Numbered from the stretch's first letter, positions 24,669 through 34,098 are shown. The stretch is DNA of 45,395 nt from Lachnospiraceae bacterium (GCA_015058015.1 SVDM01000022.1:1-45395), one strand, 5' to 3'. The notes: generated by a model from the letters alone, not told the origin. Numbers and translations: made by a program.

Positions 24669-25478
24669 TTATTTGATGATGCAAACATCCTCGTCGAACC
24701 ACTTCTTGGAGATTTCTGCGAACTTACCGTCCTTAACCATCTCCTGAAGAACTTTCTCAACCTTGTCCTTCATCTCATTGTTTCCTTTGAGGAATCCGAT
24801 TCCATACTGCTCTTCTGCAATAGAACCGTCAAGAACAACAAAGTCTGCATTACGTGTCTTAATCTGATATCTCGCAACTCCTACATCCATGGCAATTGCA
24901 TCAATAGCACCTGATGTAAGATCCATAAAAGCTGCATTGTAATCCTTGCAAACAACAAGCTCTTTGAATGACTTCTTAAGGTCTGCATTCTTAGCATCTT
25001 CTAATGCTTCCTGTGCGGAAGAATCTGTCTGAACAGATACAATCTTGCCCTTAAGGTCTGCAAATGATTTGATTCCTGAATCCTTCTTAACAACAAATAC
25101 CTGGCTGTTATTCATGTAAGCACTTGACCATGTATACTGATCCTCACGGCCGTTAATTGTGAAACCGTTCCAGATACAATCGATGGCACCTGTCTTAAGC
25201 TCCATATCCTTGGCATCCCAATCAATGGGCTGTAATTTAATCTCAAGTCCCATTCTCTTGGCTGCTTCCTTAGCCAGCTCTATATCGAATCCTGTGAATT
25301 CGCCCTTATCGTCTACAAAACCGTAAGGCGGAAAATCCTTATCGAATCCAACAGTAAATGTCTTCTTATCTGATGCACCTGATGATGCGGCACTGCTCTG
25401 TCCGGAACTGTTGCCACCGCAAGCGGCGCAGCCTACAACAAGGAGAGCAGCAAGTAAAAGTGATACTACTTTTTTCAT
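24669..25478 (-). CDS. Amino-acid ABC transporter substrate-binding lipoprotein
   Basis: 270 residues from ATG 25478 with GGAGG upstream. A lipoprotein signal is clear: MKKVVSLLLAALLVVGCAAC, with the lipobox cysteine near residue 17, then a Ser/Gly-rich linker. The mature part is a SBP_bac_3 fold: FTVGFDKDFPPYGFVDDKGE, GFDIELAKEAAKRMGLE, PIDWDAKDMELKTGAIDCIW. Tethered outside the membrane, it feeds polar amino acids to the permease; the ligand is not determinable here. Confidence 0.95.
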   Translation of the reverse strand: MKKVVSLLLAALLVVGCAACGGNSSGQSSAASSGASDKKTFTVGFDKDFPPYGFVDDKGEFTGFDIELAKEAAKRMGLEIKLQPIDWDAKDMELKTGAIDCIWNGFTINGREDQYTWSSAYMNNSQVFVVKKDSGIKSFADLKGKIVSVQTDSSAQEALEDAKNADLKKSFKELVVCKDYNAAFMDLTSGAIDAIAMDVGVARYQIKTRNADFVVLDGSIAEEQYGIGFLKGNNEMKDKVEKVLQEMVKDGKFAEISKKWFDEDVCIIK

Positions 25479-25497
25479 GTCTTTAGTCCTCCATCTG

Positions 25498-25519
25498 TTT
25501 ATCATTTTACCATGATAAA
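25498..25519. promoter_or_regulatory. Inverted repeat upstream of the ABC transporter operon
   Basis: TTTATCAT and ATGATAAA, eight-base perfect arms with a six-base spacer, located 20 bp before the binding-protein ATG. It could be an operator or a leader hairpin. No clear -35/-10 pair is seen in the 57-bp gap. Confidence 0.35.
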
Positions 25520-25535
25520 TCACTAAAAGATATTA

Positions 25536-26717
25536 TCATATTCCCAGATTTATGTCAATTGATTTGACTATTTCCAGTATCTCGTCGGAGTACTGGGGAT
25601 AGTCCGCTACAACCCTTAATACATCAGCCTTTATCTTCTCTGCTTCCGCCAGATTATAGTCAATTCTGGAACGAAGCTTCTGGCGCCTTCCGTTTAGGTT
25701 GTGACGAATCTCAACCATCTCTTTGGGATTAATAAGTGCCAGAACCTGATTAGGCCAAATGGTTGGGTCGTTAATATCATATCTTGCCAGTTCATGAACC
25801 AGCATATTACTGTAATGATCCAGCTCTGTGGTGGAGAGATTATGCTTTGCTCTCTCCCGTTTCAAATCCGAATACTCCATCCAGAGTTTGTCCAGTTCAT
25901 AGGAACTGTTAACGTTATACTTGTCATAAGCGTATTCCACGGCATTGGTAACATTAACGTACTTGGCCTTCATTCTGTTAAGAAGAACAATGGCGTGATT
26001 TAAGTTGATAATACCTTGTTTAATGTTGTAATTATTCCGCTGATTCTTAAGAATTACCGCGCAACCCGCAGCGCATATAACAAAGATTATGGCACAGAGT
26101 ATAGTGGTAATATCCCAGTAAAGCTTTAGTTTCAAGAAAAATGCCCCCACAACTAAGATAGCGAACACAAAGGGCAGAATAAAGGCCCATTTCTTAAGTC
26201 TCTTGTTGGAGTCCTGAGCCTCCTCCACTGAGATTCTTATGGCGCTTTTTTCACCCTGAAGAGCATCTATATCCCTTCTTACCATTGCTTTGTACTTCTC
26301 GTTTTCTTTCAGTCTGTCCACGCATTCGGGAAAGTCATCTTCATACAATCTTATGCCGGAGAATCTGACATCCTCTAACCTGCCTGCAAAGTCCTGGTAT
26401 TCCTTACGGTCCACCTGCAATTCATAGATACGCTCTGCCAAAACATCAATCTCATTACGTTGATTAACAGGCATGTTGTCTATAAGGTCAACATCCAAAA
26501 GATAGGCCGTCACCGTATCATAGGCTACCCTTGCCTCATCAATACGCTTAGAACACTCTATCATCTCTTCACATTTGTCGAAGATATAGTGCTGTCTGGT
26601 CTCCGGCCTGTCAAATCCCGCCGGCCCCGTAGGCTCGTATTCTTCAAAGACCCGGTCTATTTCTTCGGTGTAATCCGTATCCTTTTTGTTCTTTTTGAAG
26701 AAATCAAAAAACCCCAT
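25536..26717 (-). CDS. Coiled-coil protein with a two-helix membrane hairpin, function unknown
   Basis: I do not recognise a family. It has 393 residues: a basic N terminus (MGFFDFFKKNKKD), a charged helical region with predicted coiled coil (about 50-185), two adjacent membrane helices (around 190-208, KKWAFILPFVFAILVVGAFF, and 213-233, ITTILCAIIFVICAAGCAVI) separated by a very short turn, and a second long helical region (235-393). Both long domains should face the same side, probably the cytosol. It is the last gene of the 32343-25536 operon, two bases after the TPR gene. I infer it anchors the Hsp70-like complex to the membrane. Confidence 0.75.
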   Translation of the reverse strand: MGFFDFFKKNKKDTDYTEEIDRVFEEYEPTGPAGFDRPETRQHYIFDKCEEMIECSKRIDEARVAYDTVTAYLLDVDLIDNMPVNQRNEIDVLAERIYELQVDRKEYQDFAGRLEDVRFSGIRLYEDDFPECVDRLKENEKYKAMVRRDIDALQGEKSAIRISVEEAQDSNKRLKKWAFILPFVFAILVVGAFFLKLKLYWDITTILCAIIFVICAAGCAVILKNQRNNYNIKQGIINLNHAIVLLNRMKAKYVNVTNAVEYAYDKYNVNSSYELDKLWMEYSDLKRERAKHNLSTTELDHYSNMLVHELARYDINDPTIWPNQVLALINPKEMVEIRHNLNGRRQKLRSRIDYNLAEAEKIKADVLRVVADYPQYSDEILEIVKSIDINLGI

Positions 26718-26719
26718 AC

Positions 26720-27550
26720 TTACTCAATACCTTTCCTGCACTCGTCCTTCCAGACCTTCATAACCTCGAAAATCTCCCCATAATAATCAGAGATTTTGCC
26801 GGCTTCCTTTATTCTTAGAATATCGTTAATAAACTTACCTGTCTCTTCTTCTGCCTCAGGCGTGATGCGTTCTAAGTCTTCTCCTACTTCCTGCAATTCC
26901 TCTCCGCTTATTTGCAAAGCCCTATCAAGCTTTACGCCACCTTTTTGGCTTAAGAAATACAAGGCATATTTGTACTGGTTTAAGGACTCTTCTTCCTTGT
27001 TCAGTGCAAAAGCCTGCTCATAGCAATCCGCCGCCTTCTCATACATAAAAAGTCTGGCATAAGCGGTGCCTAAGTTATGCCATACAGCACCCACATGCTC
27101 AGCCGGTTCATTGGCCGTGGCATAATATCCCAACAGTTTTTTATATTCATATACGCTCTTGCCGTATTCACCTTCGGATAACATGGTATCCGCCTTGTGC
27201 TTCCTACGGAAGAACTCATTCTTGTTGCCTATCTCGTCAAGGACATCCCTAATATCCTGAATCTGAGTTTCGTTGCAGTATCCGCTTCCCTCCAGGATTG
27301 TACTTACATAGTTGGCCAGAGAAGAAAAACCCGTCATTGAATTAACCATTCTTTGAGCCAGTTCGGGAAGCTTAAGCTCATCTGCAACCCAGCCGCAAAG
27401 CTGCTCATTCATAATAGACTCGTCTATGCTGTAGACATTGTTAATGATAACATAGGCCAGTTCCTCTATACTGTATACATTTGTCCCGCCGAATATTATG
27501 TAGTAGGGATGTATTGCCAATCTCCCGGTACAATGAAGCAGTTGTGCCAT
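26720..27550 (-). CDS. TPR-containing protein of the Hsp70-like locus
   Basis: 276 residues, no signal peptide. The N-terminal segment (1-110) is a mixed alpha/beta or helical domain beginning MAQLLHCTGRLAIHPYY that I cannot place. From about 110 to 215 are tetratricopeptide-type helices: RKHKADTMLSEGEYGKSVYE, then AVWHNLGTAYARLFMYEKAA with DCYEQAFALNKEEESLNQYK, the classic TPR W-x2-L-G-x2-Y pattern. TPR domains commonly bind peptide tails, including chaperone C termini. It lies 9 bp after the Hsp70-like gene and 2 bp before the membrane gene, so all are probably one transcript. Confidence 0.75.
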   Translation of the reverse strand: MAQLLHCTGRLAIHPYYIIFGGTNVYSIEELAYVIINNVYSIDESIMNEQLCGWVADELKLPELAQRMVNSMTGFSSLANYVSTILEGSGYCNETQIQDIRDVLDEIGNKNEFFRRKHKADTMLSEGEYGKSVYEYKKLLGYYATANEPAEHVGAVWHNLGTAYARLFMYEKAADCYEQAFALNKEEESLNQYKYALYFLSQKGGVKLDRALQISGEELQEVGEDLERITPEAEEETGKFINDILRIKEAGKISDYYGEIFEVMKVWKDECRKGIE

Positions 27551-27559
27551 AACTTCCTC

Positions 27560-28807
27560 CTAGTACTCCATTAAAAAGTTCCATATCTTGCCGGATCTTC
27601 TGAATATCTCACCGAATCCCATATCCTCCATGGTCACCTTAATCTTGTCCACAGCCTGAGGCTTTAAAGTCAGGCGAATCCTGGTGGTCTTAGGAGGACG
27701 GTTAGGCAGTCCTGATAGTTCAAAAGTTCTTCTGGTTTGCATATCTCCCGATATGCTGTCTATGATAAGTTCCACCGAATCCGTATTATTAAGGATAATA
27801 TCGCATCCGGCCTGAGTATCATACCAATTGCCGCCGGCTTCTATAAGGGATATGTATCGCTCCTCGCCGGCTTCGTTGGCCATGAGACCAACATTAACCT
27901 GCATCTTGGCTTCTCCAAGATACATATAGTCATGCCTGTCTTCTTCTGAAGAGATAGCCTTGTAGCAGGCCCCTTCAGCGAAGAGATTCTGACCTATAAA
28001 GGCTCTGCGGTTGCGGCAGACAACCTTCAAAGAATTATCCATCCACCTGTTATTGTATTCCACCCCGGTAAGGTAGATACAGGATACCAATTCTCCGGAA
28101 CCCACTCGTTCCTCTACAACCTTGGTAAATGCCGCATCTCTCTTGTCTTCAGGCAGCCCCACCATATGGGGCACATGATGCTCCTCAATATAAACAATAT
28201 TAGGTACCGACTGTCTGTTGGTGCGAAGCCTGTAATATATAAAATCTTCCGGGCCATAGTCAAACAGCAATACATCTCTGTTCCAGAGCTCTTTTTTCTG
28301 AAAAAGAATGTAGTGAAATATACTGTCCTTGTGGCTTTGATATATAACCGTGTCCCTCTCCTGGGTAACGGAAGCCGATAGTTTTTCCAACAGATTAACC
28401 ATATCAGAATCCAAAGACTTGGTGGTAAAAACTATCTTTCTACGCTCCTCTGTGGTGGTTCGGGCGATATTTACCAGATTCAAAGTCTTTTTGACAAATA
28501 TCTCAAGGCAGCTGTAGAAGGTAACAGGCTCCCCATCTATCTCAAAGGAATCACCCTTTAGACAGTGGTCTAAGATATCCTCTATATATACCCCGTCTTT
28601 GTTATCCTTATATGCCTTGGCCTCATCACCATATATCCACTGTCCGTTGGACTTGCGATACATAACAGTGGGAATAAGGAAGTTGTCCCCTCCCACAATG
28701 GTGCTTACGGAAGTCGGACCCTTCATACCCATCATGTAATAACTAATCTGTGAATAGGCATTGTCCAAATCATAGCCGATATATAATTGTCTGTCCGATA
28801 AAATCAT
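27560..28807 (-). CDS. Compact, degenerate Hsp70-like protein (DUF5716-like)
   Basis: 415 residues. An Hsp70 outline is readable: a phosphate-1-like strand LYIGYDLDNAYSQISYY (8-24), FLIPTVMYR and GDEAKAY (60-66), a phosphate-2-like strand VLLFDYGPEDFIYYRL (179-194), and an adenosine-like region CIYLTGVEY ... AFIGQNLFAEGACYKA (243-284). A C-terminal beta region (318-402) looks like an Hsp70 substrate-binding beta domain: LIEAGGNWYD ... TFELSGLPNRPPKTTRIRLT ... KIKVTMEDMGFGE. Oddities: the nucleotide domain is about 100 residues shorter than DnaK, the GGGT loop is GPED, the DLGTT loop is DLDNA, and there is no helical lid. ATPase activity may be lost or changed. I recall the family as DUF5716, unverified. 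Confidence 0.7.
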   Translation of the reverse strand: MILSDRQLYIGYDLDNAYSQISYYMMGMKGPTSVSTIVGGDNFLIPTVMYRKSNGQWIYGDEAKAYKDNKDGVYIEDILDHCLKGDSFEIDGEPVTFYSCLEIFVKKTLNLVNIARTTTEERRKIVFTTKSLDSDMVNLLEKLSASVTQERDTVIYQSHKDSIFHYILFQKKELWNRDVLLFDYGPEDFIYYRLRTNRQSVPNIVYIEEHHVPHMVGLPEDKRDAAFTKVVEERVGSGELVSCIYLTGVEYNNRWMDNSLKVVCRNRRAFIGQNLFAEGACYKAISSEEDRHDYMYLGEAKMQVNVGLMANEAGEERYISLIEAGGNWYDTQAGCDIILNNTDSVELIIDSISGDMQTRRTFELSGLPNRPPKTTRIRLTLKPQAVDKIKVTMEDMGFGEIFRRSGKIWNFLMEY

Positions 28808-28815
28808 AGTATCAC

Positions 28816-31800
28816 CTACATTACGGTAAATATCTGTTTCGACAGATTCTTACGTCTGTCGTACTGACGCATTAAGTCTATGGTGGTGGTATCGTCCTTA
28901 ACGCTTAAACTAAAGAGAATATCATTGATGACATCATAACTGCTTTCCCCGCCGTCTATTGTAAGGTCAGTCTTCTTTAAGTTGCCGGACTCCATCACCT
29001 GTTCCTTATCGTCCACCCATTCGGTAATGTAATACTGAACATTCTCACCGAAGAACATGGTGAATTCTTTTACGAATATACCTTCGAAGACATTCTCCAT
29101 CTCTTCATCCACATAGTCTTCAGTGTTGAAGATATAATGAATCTCCACCTTATGGTTGGGATTGGTAATGTATTCTATGGTAGTCTTGCTTCCGGTTCCA
29201 AGCTTCATATTAAGCTTGGATGCTATCTTACCCATACATCGCAGATAGATTCCACGGTAATAATACTCCTCTACAAGCGCCTTGGCTGCATCCGCGTATT
29301 GAGGTTTAAGTCCTTCTCCTTCCGCGAAATGCTTAATAAGAGCTAATTTGCAAACATCATGAAGCTTCTCTCCGGTGGTATACTCCTTGAAGATATAGTC
29401 AAATACCTGGGGTGATATAACCCTGTTTCTTACAAGGTATGCATAAGCGTAATTATGCAGATAAGCGTTCTTTACCGTATCCGATGCACCGGCTCTGAAA
29501 TAATCATCAAAGACCTTGTCCAAACCGGAGAAGAATGTATCTGTAAACAACACCTGCTTAATAATCCTCTCCCTAAGGTTATAGCAGTCGATTCCGAAGG
29601 TATCGCAGGATAAGCACAGTGTGTACATTGCTTTGGTATTACCCCGGAAGTTGACATTTAAATACTTTAAGGTCTGCTCATTGTATCTGTCTCTTAAATA
29701 TACCTCGTGGCAGAGACTTGTCAAAAAATCTCTGGGCTCATAGTTGTACTTTTCTATTATAAATGTAGCCAGCTTTAAGAGACTGTCGGTTCCAATTGAT
29801 TCATATCCGAAGCTTCGAACCAGCTTATATGCCTGCTCATAATACCTGTGAATCATAAGTACTTCCGCTAGTTTGATACGTTCTTCCGGCGGAAGATTCT
29901 TAATTGGCATCTCCGTCAAACACTCTTCCATATACTCACTGTCAGTATTATAGAAATAGTCGATAATATCTGACCTTTGGGATACCTTGTAAGACTCTTT
30001 TATATTATCCGATGAGATAATGGCAAGACGAAGGTCTATCACCTCATTTTTCGGAATTACCACTCTGTCGGGATGCTCAAAATACTGCACAATAAGCTTC
30101 TCGTTAGAGCCATACATCCTAAGGGCTTTTCTCATAAACTCCGAAAAGTTCACATAAGGAGTTACAAAGTAAGCCACATCAGACATGTAATTATTCCGTC
30201 CGTCACCGAAGATCATTATGTAATCCTCGGAATAAAGATGGATTATGGCCTTGCCCTCTGTAATGGCATAGGTGCTTTCAGTATTCAGCTTGTTATAGAT
30301 TACGGTAACCTTGGTAAGAGATTCATCCTCTACCTCTAATCTGTAAGCGGATAATATATCAACGAATTTGTCCTCCATATCCTCTAATATCATCTGATTA
30401 TAGAAGAACTCATTGTATATAACCGCCATATTATCGTTAATTACGCCCTTGAAGAATTGGTCACTCATGAACTGCTCAATATTCTTCTGATAGCTTTTGA
30501 AGATCTCCGGATAGCTATCCTTATTGGCGATTAAGTTGGCATAGAGAAAGGCCTTCTTACGGTTATCAATGTTACTGTTGTATCTGAAATACATATAGAT
30601 AACCTTAGGAAGGGGTTCTTTAAGACTCTCATCTACAGATAGTATGTAGTACTCGTAGAGTCTGGTAATCTTAAAGTCATATTCAATGCCTAAGCGGTAC
30701 CATTTGTTATACTGCCTGTCAGTCTTGTCCATACGAATGAGATAACTGCAGAGAAGTCTGATATTGTTCTCTGTTTTATATTTGTCACAGATGTATGACG
30801 CGATATCATAGGCATTCTTATCGTATACTTTAAATCCCGCAAGCTGGTCTAAGAACTGCTCTCCCAACTCCTTGCCAATGACATTTCTTCTCATCATCCA
30901 GTGAAGAATAGCAAATTCAGTATCTTCCGGGCCGCATATCAGCAAGGGATTGGCATTGAGGGTAAGAGCCGCCTCAGCATAGATTAAGGGGCTGTTACAG
31001 CCTCTTCTTAAGCATTCTCTGATTACTCTGTATCTGTCGTTTGTATTGTTGACATAATTGCCGTTTACATGAATCTTAATCCAGTCAAGTATCCAATTCT
31101 CCGGGTTCTTTCTATAGATACCCTCCAACTCATTTCTAATCCGGTCTTTGATGTATTCCTCCTGCTCTATAAAGGTCATGATATAGAGATAGAAGGCCCA
31201 ACTCTCCGGGAAGTCTTCCGGATTGTGGTTTAATTTATAATTGTCTGTAATCCAGATAGCATCCTCAGATTGACCATTGTTAATCATGGCAAATGCCTTC
31301 AAAAGCCCATACCATTCATTGTCAGGGTCATGGCTCGTGAGGCGGTTTAATATGGCCAGCGAATCCTTGGCCCAGTTAAAGGAACCGGTATCGTTAAGCC
31401 TGAAGCGAACATAGATGTCCGTTAAATCTATTACATTCTGTCTGGTCTCAAGTTTATCAATGGTGGCCGGAGCCTTGCCGTCTCCCTTTATTACACGGAA
31501 TAAATACTCCTGGGATTCATAAGGAGAGTATACTCTGATACGACCGTAATTGGTTCCGGTATGGAGCTTATGATAGTTAATAATAAAGTCAATATTACAG
31601 GTACTTCCGATAAAATCCTCAGTGGTTAATACATTCTTCTGGAGAGTAATAAAGTCTGCATCCGTCTCTGCCACCAGTTTAATAAAGCCCCAGGTAGACT
31701 TCCTAACCTTAACGCTGTGCATTATGGACTCTCCCATATCCTTAAACTCTTCACCGTTTTCTTCTATCTCGAACTCCACCTGTTCCTTAGCCTTAATGCC

Positions 31801-32343
31801 GATTAGAAACTCCTCCATGCATTGCATACTCATGCCGTCGGAACATAGGGTCTTGTAGCAGGCATAGAGTATCTCGGAACTCTTAAGAAGCATCTTGGCG
31901 AATTTCTCTGAGGAGAAGAATTCATAAGCCTCATACCAGTCTGTATTGGCCAGGGCTACAAAATTATCAAGGTCTGAGACCTTGTCATTTTTCATTATGT
32001 TCTTTGAAATCAGTACTTCGTAAGGGATCTCGTATTCACCGGCATCACTGACAATAGAGAACCTGCCTGTATGGGAGGTTCCCTCATTTAATCCGAAACT
32101 GTTATATTCAAATTCAATCTCTGCTTCTGTACCGGAAAACTCTGGTGTAAGACAAGTCATCCTGTGACTTGACGAATAGACGAACCCTTCAGCCTTACGG
32201 TCATCACATACCCTTATGCTGAAGCTTCCTTTGGATATTTCATCCTTTTCCATTGCAATCTCGAGCTTGCTCTCGTTAACGACTATGCGTGGCAAATCAT
32301 AGGTAAATACACCCTTTGCCAGCCCCTCAATATAGCTTTGCAA
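28816..32343 (-). CDS. Giant beta-sandwich/alpha-solenoid protein (DUF5717-like)
   Basis: 1175 residues, no signal peptide or membrane helix, so probably cytosolic. Two Ig-like beta modules appear at about 10-115 (GSFSIRVCDD ... RFSIVSDAGEYEIPYEVLI) and 205-300 (STWGFIKLVAETDADF ... RIRVYSPYESQEYLFRVI). Then a long helical-repeat stretch (about 320-1040) has degenerate TPR-like features such as WYGLLKAFAMINNGQSEDA and RIKLAEVLMIHRYYEQAYKL, and a beta-rich C-terminal domain (1050-1150) contains HYIFNTEDYVDEEMENVFEG. Translation starts at TTG, seen directly, behind AAGGAGCAGGTGA. It is the first gene of the operon. From memory it resembles the Lachnospiraceae DUF5717 family; function is unknown. 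I infer a scaffold or co-chaperone role for the Hsp70-like partner. Confidence 0.7.
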   Translation of the reverse strand: MQSYIEGLAKGVFTYDLPRIVVNESKLEIAMEKDEISKGSFSIRVCDDRKAEGFVYSSSHRMTCLTPEFSGTEAEIEFEYNSFGLNEGTSHTGRFSIVSDAGEYEIPYEVLISKNIMKNDKVSDLDNFVALANTDWYEAYEFFSSEKFAKMLLKSSEILYACYKTLCSDGMSMQCMEEFLIGIKAKEQVEFEIEENGEEFKDMGESIMHSVKVRKSTWGFIKLVAETDADFITLQKNVLTTEDFIGSTCNIDFIINYHKLHTGTNYGRIRVYSPYESQEYLFRVIKGDGKAPATIDKLETRQNVIDLTDIYVRFRLNDTGSFNWAKDSLAILNRLTSHDPDNEWYGLLKAFAMINNGQSEDAIWITDNYKLNHNPEDFPESWAFYLYIMTFIEQEEYIKDRIRNELEGIYRKNPENWILDWIKIHVNGNYVNNTNDRYRVIRECLRRGCNSPLIYAEAALTLNANPLLICGPEDTEFAILHWMMRRNVIGKELGEQFLDQLAGFKVYDKNAYDIASYICDKYKTENNIRLLCSYLIRMDKTDRQYNKWYRLGIEYDFKITRLYEYYILSVDESLKEPLPKVIYMYFRYNSNIDNRKKAFLYANLIANKDSYPEIFKSYQKNIEQFMSDQFFKGVINDNMAVIYNEFFYNQMILEDMEDKFVDILSAYRLEVEDESLTKVTVIYNKLNTESTYAITEGKAIIHLYSEDYIMIFGDGRNNYMSDVAYFVTPYVNFSEFMRKALRMYGSNEKLIVQYFEHPDRVVIPKNEVIDLRLAIISSDNIKESYKVSQRSDIIDYFYNTDSEYMEECLTEMPIKNLPPEERIKLAEVLMIHRYYEQAYKLVRSFGYESIGTDSLLKLATFIIEKYNYEPRDFLTSLCHEVYLRDRYNEQTLKYLNVNFRGNTKAMYTLCLSCDTFGIDCYNLRERIIKQVLFTDTFFSGLDKVFDDYFRAGASDTVKNAYLHNYAYAYLVRNRVISPQVFDYIFKEYTTGEKLHDVCKLALIKHFAEGEGLKPQYADAAKALVEEYYYRGIYLRCMGKIASKLNMKLGTGSKTTIEYITNPNHKVEIHYIFNTEDYVDEEMENVFEGIFVKEFTMFFGENVQYYITEWVDDKEQVMESGNLKKTDLTIDGGESSYDVINDILFSLSVKDDTTTIDLMRQYDRRKNLSKQIFTVM

Positions 32344-32387
32344 TTAGTTCACCTGCTCCTTAAACCTGATTATAAAAATCCAAGCTA

Positions 32388-32417
32388 ATTATATCATTAT
32401 GTGAGTTTTTATTGCAA
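32388..32417 (-). promoter_or_regulatory. Promoter of the Hsp70-like operon
   Basis: On the minus strand TTGCAA (32412-32417), 18 bp, then a perfect TATAAT (32388-32393), 45 bp before the TTG start. This separates the operon from the folate cluster upstream on the same strand. No CIRCE-like repeat is seen. Confidence 0.8.
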
Positions 32418-32421
32418 CCAA

Positions 32422-33255
32422 TCATTGCAACATAGAGAGCAATTCCGTCATAGTCTCCTGCAAAATAGGATGTCTGAAATATCCCGCTATCTCCGCCATG
32501 GGACGGAGAACAAAATCTCTTTTTTGAATCTCCGGATGGGGAATAACAAGGGTATCTGTAGAATAAATAATATCGTCGTAAAACAATATATCAAGATCAA
32601 GAGTTCTGGGACCCCAGTGTATCTTTCTTTCTCTTCCCGCCTTTTGCTCAATTACGTGTAAAAGGTCTAGTAGTTCATCAGGTGTAAGAAGGGTCTCTAT
32701 CTCCATGGCACCGTTTAAGAAATCGTCTTGCTCCACTCCGCCATAAGGCTTGGTAACAATATAATCCGACACCTTTACAACTTTGCAGCCATCTGCATTA
32801 TTCAATTCATTAACGGCCATATCAAGGAATCCTTTGGTGTCACCCATATTGGAACCCAGGGCCACAAAGGCCCTGTGTCTTCCTCTTGTTATTGTCACAC
32901 TTACCATACCGAAGGGAAGCCCTATGGGGGCCTCCGGCTTCTTAATCTCTATGGTAAGTTTTTTAACTAAATCGTATTCCTTAAGGATGCCCTCTGCTAC
33001 CTTCTCAGCGCAGGTCTCAATAAGATCATATGATTTTTCCTGCATAATCTTTGTAATAAGATGACTTACCTCCCCGTAGTGAACGGATTTGGTTAAATCA
33101 TCACTACGTCCCGCGGGTCTGGTATCAAGAAAGAGTTTGGAGCAAACCATAAACTTCTGTCCCTTTTCTTTCTCTTCCGGAAATACCCCGTGATAGGCAT
33201 ATACCTCCAAATCAGTTATTGTAATTACGTCAGAGTATCTTTCCTTGCTCATCAT
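32422..33255 (-). CDS. folBK: Dihydroneopterin aldolase / HPPK fusion
   Basis: Bifunctional folate enzyme of 277 residues. The FolB half (about 8-125) opens ITITDLEVYAYHGVFPEEKE and cleaves dihydroneopterin to 6-hydroxymethyl-dihydropterin. The FolK half (about 128-277) pyrophosphorylates it: FVALGSNMGDTKGFLD, KPYGGVEQDDFLNGA, and WGPRTLDLDILFYDD with the ATP/Mg Asp pair, then PHPEIQKRDFVLRP. The fusion places two successive steps in one chain. It is the last gene of the folate cluster. ATG 33255 or 33252 are both possible. Confidence 0.96.
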   Translation of the reverse strand: MMSKERYSDVITITDLEVYAYHGVFPEEKEKGQKFMVCSKLFLDTRPAGRSDDLTKSVHYGEVSHLITKIMQEKSYDLIETCAEKVAEGILKEYDLVKKLTIEIKKPEAPIGLPFGMVSVTITRGRHRAFVALGSNMGDTKGFLDMAVNELNNADGCKVVKVSDYIVTKPYGGVEQDDFLNGAMEIETLLTPDELLDLLHVIEQKAGRERKIHWGPRTLDLDILFYDDIIYSTDTLVIPHPEIQKRDFVLRPMAEIAGYFRHPILQETMTELLSMLQ

Positions 33256-33288
33256 AAACTATGCATCCTCTCGTTATACTTTCCATAT

Positions 33289-34095
33289 CTAGCCCTTGTA
33301 TATAATGGCTTCCATCATATCAATAAGGCGCTTGTTCTCCAACACATCATGGACTCTTACAAAATTGCACCCCTTCATAACACCGTATGCGGTGGTGGCA
33401 AGGGTTCCTTCAAGCCTTTGGTCCTTTGAAAGATCAAGGGTCAGTCCCACAACAGACTTCCTTGACGTGGCAAGAAGAATGGGATATCCCAGTTCTTTTA
33501 GAACATCCACATACTTAATGGCAGACAGATTGTTCTCATAAGATTTACCGAATCCCACACCGGGATCAATCATTATCTTATCATCTGCTATTCCTGCGTC
33601 TTTGGCTATCTTAACTGATTCCTTTAATTCAGCTACCATATCCTTAACAAAGTCATCGTATACGGCTTCTTCCTTGTTGTGCATCAATACGCACCAGGTA
33701 CCCGTCTTTGCGACCACATCTGCCATATCTTTATCTGCCTTAAAGCCCCAGATATCGTTAACTATTTCAGCTCCGGCTTCTATGGCATTCCCCGCCACAC
33801 CTGACTTATAGGTATCGATGGATACGGGAATGTCAAATCTCTTCTTAATGCCCTCAATAACAGGACATACCCTTTCTATCTCTTCCTCATCGCTTATTCT
33901 GGTATAACCGGGACGGGTGGATTCACCGCCAACGTCTATTATGGCCGCTCCGTCGTTAATCATCTTCTCAGTGTGGGCAAGGGCCTTATCAAGGTCATTC
34001 CATAAGCCTCCGTCTGAGAAGGAATCCGGGGTAACATTAAGTATACCCATTATGTAGGTTTTATTATCATCATATTCTCTGTTTGCAAATTTCAT
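33289..34095 (-). CDS. folP: Dihydropteroate synthase
   Basis: Joins para-aminobenzoate to the pterin pyrophosphate from FolK; the sulfonamide target. TIM-barrel motifs: MGILNVTPDSFSDGG, IIDVGGESTRPG, SIDTYKSGVA, IVNDIWGF, MIDPGVGFGKSYENN, and ATSRKS, ending RVHDV. Its 268 residues are typical. Translation probably couples to the HD gene, whose stop lies three bases before its ATG with GGAG inside the HD reading frame. Confidence 0.97.
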   Translation of the reverse strand: MKFANREYDDNKTYIMGILNVTPDSFSDGGLWNDLDKALAHTEKMINDGAAIIDVGGESTRPGYTRISDEEEIERVCPVIEGIKKRFDIPVSIDTYKSGVAGNAIEAGAEIVNDIWGFKADKDMADVVAKTGTWCVLMHNKEEAVYDDFVKDMVAELKESVKIAKDAGIADDKIMIDPGVGFGKSYENNLSAIKYVDVLKELGYPILLATSRKSVVGLTLDLSKDQRLEGTLATTAYGVMKGCNFVRVHDVLENKRLIDMMEAIIYKG

Positions 34096-34098
34096 GGT

